Below are positions 6,616 to 12,097 of a DNA stretch of 12,097 nucleotides, one piece after another. Below the pieces are notes generated by a model. That model was not told where the DNA came from. It searched no databases and was given only the letters and a program-made list of their open reading frames with translations. Source of the DNA: Saprospiraceae bacterium (GTDB lineage Bacteria > Bacteroidota > Bacteroidia > Chitinophagales > Saprospiraceae); contig JAGQWW010000046.1 in the NCBI GenBank assembly GCA_020436955.1, positions 1 through 12,097 of the forward strand. The letters run 5' to 3'. The number at the start of each line of letters is the position of its first letter. The first letter of the stretch is position 1. Both the position numbers and the translations under genes were made by a program.

Positions 6616-6743
6616 ACTATTGATTTTAATGCAGCAATTAAGGAAGCCGCAAAATTATCCAAATCAAATGAATCAAAGAAAAAAACAGATAGAATTACGC
6701 CAACAATGGCAAAAATTGTAGAAAGAGGATGATTACGAACCAT
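6612..6743 (-). CDS. Small membrane peptide, overlapping and coupled to purQ
   Basis: I do not recognise this 43-residue product. It starts MVRNHPLST, continues with one hydrophobic helix (IFAIVGVILSVFFF), a short acidic stretch (DSFDLDN) and a second hydrophobic segment (FAASLIAALKSIV). The positive start and hydrophobic core suggest a small inner-membrane peptide. The ATG at 6743 lies inside the end of the preceding membrane-protein gene (49-bp overlap, another frame), and its TGA overlaps the purQ ATG as ATGA. It fills the 79-bp gap between those genes with an open frame, which supports a real gene. A chance frame is still possible, since hydrophobicity carries over between overlapping frames. 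Confidence 0.5.
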   Translation of the reverse strand: MVRNHPLSTIFAIVGVILSVFFFDSFDLDNFAASLIAALKSIV

Positions 6744-7681
6744 ACCATATGCAGCGATTCGGCTACTCCTCGTTTCAGGTGGTAGAAATTCATAGAAACA
6801 AATATTCCAAACGGAACCCCGGCAATAATCCAGTGCTCCCATTCAAAGTTCATTTGGATAATAAAAGAGAGAATCAAGAAAAGCAGGCTCCATTGGACGA
6901 TGGAAATCTTTTTTTGAATTGGAATATTTTGCTTCATCATGTAAACCCTGCCGCTCAATAAAACGGTCAACACTAAAATAAGCATCAATGCATTCACCCA
7001 ATAATCCATGAGGGTTTCCACATATGGGATGCCATTGAATCCAAAATGGTCGCCAAAATGATTTTGGAACAAAACCGCTGATTGGTCGGTCCAAAACATC
7101 CAGGTAAAGACCAGGATATAAGGCGTAATGACTCCCGAAATCAGGATAAGAAATTCCTTGATTTTAAAAGCACGAAGTGTCGTAAGACCCAACAAACCCC
7201 ATATTACCAGACTTACAATAGACAAGTAAAACAGACTGCCAATTCCAATAGCGAGTCCAATATTGAAAATACTATCAGCACAGGCCGGTTTTCTGTAAAT
7301 GGCCATCATTTGCCACAAGGCATAAATGATAAAGGTATTGGCAATGAGTGGACCGGTTGCCTGAAAAAAAGCCGGCACTGAATTGACTACCAGCAAATAA
7401 AATAAGCCCGGGTAAAGCGTTACCTCCCTGGTAATCCTGTGCTCCTGTACCATTATATTGATGAGGAACGCCTGAAAAACCAATAAAGCTAAAATGAAAA
7501 TTTCCAGCGCCCAGTAGTTGTTGCCAAACCAGCTTTCTACCACATTGGCAAAATACCCTCCCACATAAGTTGATTTCACCCGAAGGTCCGGAAAGATATA
7601 ACCGGGCAGTCGCAACACCACCAAATAAACGATGTAGAGAAATCCGGTCGGAAGCTGGTTGGTTCTAAATATTGAAAGCAC
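6695..7681 (-). CDS. Polytopic membrane protein, DUF6427-like
   Basis: Integral inner-membrane protein of 328 residues and unknown function. The start is GTG at 7681; a stop lies seven codons upstream, and MLSIFRTNQ fits the opening I recall for the Bacteroidota DUF6427 family. About nine or ten hydrophobic helices can be seen, near 11-30, 56-78, 90-106, 112-130, 139-167, 174-196, 225-243, 259-277, 283-300 and 308-328. Only one cysteine (134) and no catalytic motif are visible. In other Bacteroidota this family is, as I recall, often near nucleotide genes (upp, purD); here it precedes purQ, which hints at a role tied to nucleotide metabolism or transport. The family name is from memory and moderately sure; the gene itself is very sure. 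Confidence 0.85.
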   Translation of the reverse strand: MLSIFRTNQLPTGFLYIVYLVVLRLPGYIFPDLRVKSTYVGGYFANVVESWFGNNYWALEIFILALLVFQAFLINIMVQEHRITREVTLYPGLFYLLVVNSVPAFFQATGPLIANTFIIYALWQMMAIYRKPACADSIFNIGLAIGIGSLFYLSIVSLVIWGLLGLTTLRAFKIKEFLILISGVITPYILVFTWMFWTDQSAVLFQNHFGDHFGFNGIPYVETLMDYWVNALMLILVLTVLLSGRVYMMKQNIPIQKKISIVQWSLLFLILSFIIQMNFEWEHWIIAGVPFGIFVSMNFYHLKRGVAESLHMVWFVIILFLQFLPLLA

Positions 7682-7720
7682 TGCAGGACTTTTGAAAGAT
7701 TAACCTAATAGAATCTTTAC

Positions 7721-7738
7721 TGCCTGCAAAGGCAGGCA
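7721..7738. repeat. Hairpin TGCCTGC-AAAG-GCAGGCA at a predicted transcript start
   Basis: Perfect 7-bp stem (7721-7727 with 7732-7738) and a 4-nt loop. On the minus strand it begins four bases after the -7 element at 7743-7750, so the predicted RNA would start with or inside it. It lies 40 bp beyond the TonB receptor stop, but no T run follows, so it is a poor terminator. The stem matches that at 443-460. Confidence 0.5.
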
Positions 7739-7742
7739 AGGT

Positions 7743-7750
7743 CAAAGATA
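7743..7750 (-). promoter_or_regulatory. -7 element TATCTTTG before the DUF6427-purQ genes
   Basis: Perfect TAnnTTTG match on the minus strand, 61 bp before the GTG start at 7681. No TTG is seen at -33. It would make the DUF6427-like gene, the small peptide and purQ one transcription unit. Confidence 0.45.
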
Positions 7751-7778
7751 AAATTCTAAAAGGAAATCCTTAAAATGC

Positions 7779-10307
7779 TTAGAAATTACCCCGTAATGCC
7801 ACGATAAAATTTCTTCCGGGAGCACTCACACCCGAAGAAAACGGTCTGTAATGGAAGTCCAAAATATTTTCAACCCCAACATCAAGAGAGAATCCTTTGA
7901 ATAGGTCCACCTTGGAATACAGGTTGTGTGTTTGCCAGGCATAAGTACCGTCCGGGGTTGCATTTTCTATATTGTCCTCTCCTCCACCATATTCCTCTAC
8001 AGGTTTTTCACCATTGAATCGGAACACATATGCTACCTGGAATCTTCCTTTTTGGTAGGTTATACCGGCTCTTCCAAATAAGGGTGGGATATGATCTAAA
8101 TAACCTGCTGTTTCACCATCTTCCAATACTCTACCTTTTGACAAACCTGCAGAAGCATGGACATCCCAATGGGAACCGATGCTAAAATCAGCCGCCACGC
8201 TTCCTCCAACTATAAAAGCTTCCTTTTCATTGACGATAGCTCTTACCCGGTACTCATTTCCATCATTTTCATTGAAAAGAGTAGTCTGTGTTGGGTCACC
8301 ATTGAGGTAGAAATCCTGTTCGACCATAGCATTGAAAAGCTTCGTATAAAAGAAGGACCCTGAGAACTTTGAATTGAAGCCGGATTTAGCTTGCAGACTG
8401 CCGATTTCCTTCCCAATAGTCACTTCCCCATTGATGGTTTCTTCAGGTTTCAAACCGGGATTTGGTACGCGTACGAAAAAGTTTCGAACCCTGTACTTTG
8501 CAAAGTCGTCAATATTTGGCGCATGGAAAGCAGTGGAAGCCATAGCTCTAAGTTCCCATTTATCCTTTGTATTGATGGTACCTCCAAGACTCCAAGTCAG
8601 TCTGGAGTTGACCGTTTGGAATCCATGGGTGTAGAAAAAAGGCTCATATCTGAACGGATCACTTGGATTATCTTCGTAGGTGGCATACAACTGTGCCCAG
8701 GTATACCGAAGTCCACCGAATAAACCGAAAATTGAATCCTGACTTTGCCAACGTAAATTGGTGTAAGCACCTGCCAGCGTCATATCACTTCCACCACTTG
8801 GATAGCGGGTCATAACACCTGCAGCAAGTTCTTCCGTCTCAACATTTACCTGTCCTGCCTCTGAATATAGGATATTGTGACTCACATCTACTCCGTAGGT
8901 CAGTACAGACGACGTTCCAATTCTCTTATCGAAGTCAGCTGTTAAGGACAAAACATAGACATCTTCCAGGGTATACTGTCGCCACAACTTATCCAATTCT
9001 CGTTCATAACGGTCTTCATCGACCCTTTGCACAGCACCTATAATCGTCATTTTATTAAAAAGGCTGTTGCTTGCATAAGTCTGGGATTTCAATGAAGCAA
9101 GCATGCGTTGCTGCGGTCCGTAATACCACTCTGAAAACACAAAACTTCCGTCTGAATGGGTCTCTTGCAAAAAGTCATATCGTGGGATATCTGTGGTATT
9201 GGAATACTGCAAATTGAGGAGAAAATATTGATTTTTATTTGGCTGAAATTTAATCTTTTGCATGATGTCAAACTGGGTGTATCCGGTAGGCGTTTGGATA
9301 TTGGTATCCCTTGTCAGAAATATTTTATCCTGACCGTCTTCCCTGATGACAAAACGCTCTCTTGAACCAAATGTCGGGTATTCGTCCGGACGGTTGGCCC
9401 CTGCTCTCAGATCTTCAAATTTTGAATAGTTAAAACTGGTCAAAGAACCCCATTTTTCACCGCCAAAATTAAAGTCCACATGTGCTGTCTTTTCCTGATT
9501 TGCCGTAGAATATCTTATCATGGCATTGGTACTTCGAACATGGTTTTCGCCTCCATTTTCAGGCTTCCAAAGTTCAGGATCTTTTGTTCGAAAATGTACT
9601 ACACCACCTAATGCATCACTACCGTAATTTAATGACCCGGGTCCGTAAAAAACCTCCATTTGTTGCAGCATATTAGGGTCTACTTTGATAGCATCTTGTA
9701 AATGCCCTGCGCGGTAAATAATGTTATTTAAACGCACCCCGTCCACTACCAATAATACCTTATTTGCTTCAAACCCACGGATATTAATACTACCCCCACC
9801 CATTTGACTTTTTTGAACAAAAACCTGCTCATTTTGCATGAGAGCATCAGCCGTGGTTTGTGAATTTAAAAAGGCGATTTGTTCGGCACTAATGGTTCCA
9901 ACTTTATAAGGTATCTCCTGAGGTTTTTCATCTCTTCTTCCCACCACGATTACTGTAGGCAAATCCTCCAAAGAAGGTTGCAATACTATCCTACCAGCGA
10001 ACTGCCTAATTTTATAAAATGGTAAAGTTTGCGTCTTAAATCCGATATATGAGAAGGTATATTCTGTAGAATAAGAAGCATTGGTCAACAAAAGCTTACC
10101 GTCGACATCCGTGATGTTTTGAAAACTGCCATCAACGGCCACCACATTTACACCAGGTAAAGGTTGACCAGTCGGATCTACTACTGTTATTTCATATTCA
10201 AAATCAAAAGTATCAGCTATCAAAGGCGTTGACAACACTGAAAAAAACGCAAAAAACAGGTAGACAGGCAGGTATTTTGAAGCGGGTGATGTAGCAAAAT
10301 TCATCAT
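7779..10307 (-). CDS. TonB-dependent outer-membrane receptor
   Basis: Energised outer-membrane transporter that imports a ligand using the TonB complex. Order of parts: signal peptide (1 to about 31); carboxypeptidase-like beta-sandwich domain (about 38-110, VVDPTGQPLPGVNV to IVLQPS) typical of Bacteroidota receptors; TonB-box-like PTVIVVG (117-123); plug domain (about 130-243: INIRGFEANKVLLVVDGVRLNN, GPGSLNYGSDALGGVVHF); and a beta-barrel ending in FIVALRGNF with the terminal Phe needed for assembly. The FHAPN (594-598) and NPGLKPE (616-622) barrel motifs resemble the FRAP/NPNL signature of haem, siderophore and cobalamin receptors. The histidine usual between them in haem receptors is absent, so the ligand stays open. 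At 842 residues it is complete. It follows an MbnP-like lipoprotein by 81 bp. ATG at 10307 is directly followed by a second ATG. Confidence 0.93.
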   Translation of the reverse strand: MMNFATSPASKYLPVYLFFAFFSVLSTPLIADTFDFEYEITVVDPTGQPLPGVNVVAVDGSFQNITDVDGKLLLTNASYSTEYTFSYIGFKTQTLPFYKIRQFAGRIVLQPSLEDLPTVIVVGRRDEKPQEIPYKVGTISAEQIAFLNSQTTADALMQNEQVFVQKSQMGGGSINIRGFEANKVLLVVDGVRLNNIIYRAGHLQDAIKVDPNMLQQMEVFYGPGSLNYGSDALGGVVHFRTKDPELWKPENGGENHVRSTNAMIRYSTANQEKTAHVDFNFGGEKWGSLTSFNYSKFEDLRAGANRPDEYPTFGSRERFVIREDGQDKIFLTRDTNIQTPTGYTQFDIMQKIKFQPNKNQYFLLNLQYSNTTDIPRYDFLQETHSDGSFVFSEWYYGPQQRMLASLKSQTYASNSLFNKMTIIGAVQRVDEDRYERELDKLWRQYTLEDVYVLSLTADFDKRIGTSSVLTYGVDVSHNILYSEAGQVNVETEELAAGVMTRYPSGGSDMTLAGAYTNLRWQSQDSIFGLFGGLRYTWAQLYATYEDNPSDPFRYEPFFYTHGFQTVNSRLTWSLGGTINTKDKWELRAMASTAFHAPNIDDFAKYRVRNFFVRVPNPGLKPEETINGEVTIGKEIGSLQAKSGFNSKFSGSFFYTKLFNAMVEQDFYLNGDPTQTTLFNENDGNEYRVRAIVNEKEAFIVGGSVAADFSIGSHWDVHASAGLSKGRVLEDGETAGYLDHIPPLFGRAGITYQKGRFQVAYVFRFNGEKPVEEYGGGEDNIENATPDGTYAWQTHNLYSKVDLFKGFSLDVGVENILDFHYRPFSSGVSAPGRNFIVALRGNF

Positions 10308-10373
10308 GTAGATTTTTTCACAAGGTTTCTGGAGACTTAGGTTTTCTCATGGTAATGAGCCCACCATGCATGG

Positions 10374-10381
10374 CAAATATA
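10374..10381 (-). promoter_or_regulatory. -7 element TATATTTG before the TonB receptor
   Basis: Perfect TAnnTTTG match on the minus strand, 8 bp after the stop of the MbnP-like gene and 66 bp before the receptor ATG. A TTG lies only 13 bp upstream of it, too close for a good -33 box. The receptor could be read both from here and from the upstream gene. A small CTCAT/ATGAG hairpin (10346-10359) lies in the leader. Confidence 0.4.
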
Positions 10382-10388
10382 TCTAATA

Positions 10389-11156
10389 TTACTGCAAGGT
10401 AAGTCCGGTTTTTAAATTATCCATCAGCTTGTATCCTAGTGTTTCCATATTTGTCTCATCCAATTCATAGGTAGTAGAAAGATCCAGGTAATTATTGTCA
10501 GCTTCCAGGATATCTTTCAAGTCAATTTCAAATGACAATTGGGTTTTGGAAGTTTCTGTGACAAGGATGGAAGTGGGGAAATCGATATTCTCCATGTAAA
10601 GCGGACGGGTAGCCGGTCTGAACCTGAAAAACTCCTGGTTATCACCATACAAACCTTCAACCCGCATAAAAATGAAGCTTTTAAAGGTTTCAGAATATTG
10701 ATCAGGGTGATTTAATGGGTGGGCTCCGTAATACTTTCCGTCAGGAAAACCCTTTGAAGTATTGAGTTCATCATTAACCCCCAAATCGAAACGGATTCCA
10801 CCGTAGGCTCCTACAGGAATACCGGTACGGCTGAAGGTCTTGCCAGCTGCTGCAGCGACTGCGCTGGTATCAGAAAGGTCTACCAATTTGATGTCAAACA
10901 AATCAGTTTCAGCATTTCCGGACTCTGAAAGCAAGACGATATTGGAAAGATAAAAATTGAAGGTTTCAAATGAAATGGATTTGCCATCAGCATATTGATA
11001 GCTGCCTTTTTCAAATACAACAGTTTCTCCGTCGTAAACGACTTTGAAATTCATTTCGACAATGCCTGTTGGCAGCAAAGGACCCTGATCCGGTCTGCAT
11101 GCAGCAAATAAGACCACCCAAAGGGCGATCCACAGTAGATTTCTGTATTTGGCCAT
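10389..11156 (-). CDS. MbnP-like lipoprotein
   Basis: Surface or periplasmic lipoprotein of 255 residues, with signal and lipobox LFAAC (Cys20) followed by RPDQG. The layout matches the MbnP family (copper-binding partner proteins named from methanobactin operons): first strand IVEMNFKVVYDGE, then SFETFNFYLSNIVLL, LVDLSD, the GIPVGAYGGIRFDLGVND block, AHPLNHPDQY, and FIFMRVEG. The mature part contains no tryptophan at all and only two histidines (146, 150). The aromatic MYW-type site and the later FHLG-type histidine that I expect in this family are replaced by DQYS and FRFR. Copper binding is therefore doubtful. No MbnH-type dihaem gene is in the window. It precedes the TonB receptor by 81 bp, so the pair probably handles one ligand, the lipoprotein capturing it and the receptor importing it. 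Family call fairly sure; ligand unknown. Confidence 0.8.
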   Translation of the reverse strand: MAKYRNLLWIALWVVLFAACRPDQGPLLPTGIVEMNFKVVYDGETVVFEKGSYQYADGKSISFETFNFYLSNIVLLSESGNAETDLFDIKLVDLSDTSAVAAAAGKTFSRTGIPVGAYGGIRFDLGVNDELNTSKGFPDGKYYGAHPLNHPDQYSETFKSFIFMRVEGLYGDNQEFFRFRPATRPLYMENIDFPTSILVTETSKTQLSFEIDLKDILEADNNYLDLSTTYELDETNMETLGYKLMDNLKTGLTLQ

Positions 11157-11226
11157 GGTTTAAATTTTGGAGTACTCGCACAAATAACCGCCAACTTTTA
11201 TACCAAAAATGAAGGCATTGCCTCCT

Positions 11227-11234
11227 CAAAGCTA
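11227..11234 (-). promoter_or_regulatory. -7 element TAGCTTTG before the MbnP-like gene
   Basis: Perfect TAnnTTTG match on the minus strand, 70 bp before the ATG at 11156. An 11-bp near-palindrome AGGCATTGCCT (11213-11223) lies at the predicted start. No TTG is seen at -33. Confidence 0.4.
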
Positions 11235-11320
11235 GGTATTATACATATTAAAATTGCTCTGTTTTTAAATTTTGTGACATATTAACATGACTCAGGGACT
11301 AATGAATCTCATGTAGGTTT

Positions 11321-11334
11321 TTGATTAAAATCAA
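11321..11334. promoter_or_regulatory. Perfect FNR/CRP-family box TTGAT-TAAA-ATCAA
   Basis: Matches exactly the TTGAT-N4-ATCAA consensus of FNR-type regulators. It is centred 81.5 bp upstream of the universal stress protein ATG and 171 bp upstream of the divergent MbnP-like gene. Class II placement would put the stress-gene start near 11369. Universal stress genes are known FNR/Anr targets under low oxygen in other bacteria. The rest of the 11157-11408 gap holds the -7 element at 11227-11234 and nothing else that I can assign. Confidence 0.55.
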
Positions 11335-11408
11335 GTTTACGGCTGATTGGTATCATGTCATTGCTGTCAAATCGAGGGCACCTTTAGGCCATAGAAAAAA
11401 CTTGAACC

Positions 11409-12097
11409 ATGAAGACCATTTTCTTTGAATCGAAAAAAAAGGCCCCGGGAAATCAGGTAATGCCTTACGAGGTTAATCAGGCCATTATAGGAATCAGTTT
11501 CAATAAAGAAGATCAACATCTGGTCGAATATTTTGACTATTTCTCATCTGCTGTAAAAATTTCATCTGCATTTTTTGTGCATGTAATGCCCAAAATTCAA
11601 CTTTTCGATATCTATGGAAATGGTGATTTGCCGGATGCCCTGGAAGGCGGAACAGAAATAAACGATGACGTAGTCCAAAAAATGGAACTACAAGTAACAA
11701 GCTGGTTTACAGGCCATTACAAGATGTACGTTGAATATGAGGCGCGTACAGGCGATCCGCTTGAAGAACTCATCACAGACACTAAAGAACTGAAAGCGGA
11801 CTTATTAGTGACCGGCAAAACCAGTACCAGGGATTGGCATGGTATCATTACCAAAAATTTGATTCGTAGAACGGTTTGTAACACGCTGATCATTCCTGAA
11901 AAAGCTGAGCGCAGGTTAACCCATATTTTGGTGCCCCTGGATTTTTCACCCAACTCAATCAGGGCCTTTCAAACGGCATTGGCTATCAGAAAAGCATCAC
12001 CGGTTCCAATCAAAATCAGTTGTCTTCATGTGTATGAAATACCCAACCTAAATTATTACCAAATCAACAAATCTGCAAAGCAGGTGGAAGAATTGGT
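11409..12097 (+). CDS. Tandem universal stress protein (UspA family), C-terminus cut off
   Basis: The frame opens at ATG 11409 and runs off the right edge (229 codons visible). It is the only plus-strand gene. The first Usp domain runs from about residue 20 (NQAIIGISFNKEDQHLVEYF) through VEYEARTGDPLEELITDTKELKADLLVTGK to CNTLIIPEKAE at about 165. A second domain begins at about residue 170 with HILVPLDFSPNSIRAFQTALAI, the usual Usp start. So this is a two-domain cytoplasmic stress protein of the kind common in Bacteroidota. After LLVTGK the sequence TSTRDWHG does not fit the G-x2-G-x9-G(S/T) ATP-binding loop well, so the first domain may not bind ATP. An internal ATG (codon 18) is an alternative start. 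The FNR box upstream suggests control by oxygen or redox state. Confidence 0.88.
   Translation, partial: MKTIFFESKKKAPGNQVMPYEVNQAIIGISFNKEDQHLVEYFDYFSSAVKISSAFFVHVMPKIQLFDIYGNGDLPDALEGGTEINDDVVQKMELQVTSWFTGHYKMYVEYEARTGDPLEELITDTKELKADLLVTGKTSTRDWHGIITKNLIRRTVCNTLIIPEKAERRLTHILVPLDFSPNSIRAFQTALAIRKASPVPIKISCLHVYEIPNLNYYQINKSAKQVEEL

Noticed and set aside
6744..6842. Longer start for the small gene before purQ (76 residues)
   Set aside because: The added N-terminal part lies fully within the membrane-protein gene and reads as an unstructured shadow; the ATG at 6743 gives a sensible membrane peptide.
8391..8723. Plus-strand 110-codon frame
   Set aside because: Opposite the beta-barrel of the TonB receptor, no recognisable features and no promoter.
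7779..10307. Haem receptor assignment for the TonB receptor
   Set aside because: FRAP/NPNL-like motifs are present, but the histidine between them is missing and no haem genes are nearby; the ligand is left open.
11170..11177. 8-bp palindrome GAGTACTC in the leader of the MbnP-like gene
   Set aside because: Too short to mean much and without a matching copy in the window.
11500..11953. Minus-strand frames opposite the stress protein
   Set aside because: The plus-strand Usp protein has clear family motifs throughout; these are its shadows.

Overview
The window looks like chromosomal DNA of a Bacteroidota bacterium, probably of the Saprospiria/Lewinella type. The evidence is moderate GC with AT-rich gaps, perfect TAnnTTTG (Bacteroidota sigma-factor -7) elements in front of several genes, Bacteroidota-style secreted proteins (signal peptides ending in AQAQ-like sites, lipoboxes ending in SAC/AAC), a free-standing PurQ, and a TonB receptor with an N-terminal carboxypeptidase-like domain. 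The genus is an inference. No mobile element, phage gene, tRNA, rRNA or CRISPR array was seen.

Layout, left to right. Positions 1-393 hold the start of an unrecognised secreted protein (minus strand, running off the left edge). Positions 394-964 are a long gap with two hairpins, a palindrome, a -7 element and a rho-independent-type terminator; together these could be a small RNA unit. Positions 965-2839 encode a leukotriene-A4-hydrolase-like M1 aminopeptidase lipoprotein. A 17-bp-stem terminator separates it from dsbD (2933-5107), the membrane thiol-disulfide reductase. Upstream of dsbD lies a free-standing copy of its N-terminal domain (5324-5773). Next come purQ (5908-6615), a small overlapping membrane-peptide gene (6612-6743) and a polytopic membrane protein of DUF6427 type (6695-7681). 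A TonB-dependent receptor (7779-10307) and an MbnP-like lipoprotein (10389-11156) form a probable surface uptake pair. All of these genes are on the minus strand. The only plus-strand gene is a tandem universal stress protein (11409 to the right edge), divergent from the MbnP-like gene. The shared 252-bp gap carries a perfect FNR/CRP-type palindrome.

How the genes fit together. Transcription on the minus strand probably runs in four blocks: (a) MbnP-like lipoprotein plus TonB receptor, for import of an unidentified ligand across the outer membrane; (b) DUF6427-like gene, small membrane peptide and purQ, with an ATGA overlap coupling the peptide to purQ; (c) free-standing DsbD N-domain and dsbD, for periplasmic reductant delivery; (d) the aminopeptidase, which has no obvious promoter of its own. 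The most interesting items are the possible orphan small RNA at about 622-794, the detached DsbD N-domain, the small gene coupled to purQ, the MbnP-like protein that lacks the family's usual tryptophan, and the perfect FNR box before the stress protein.
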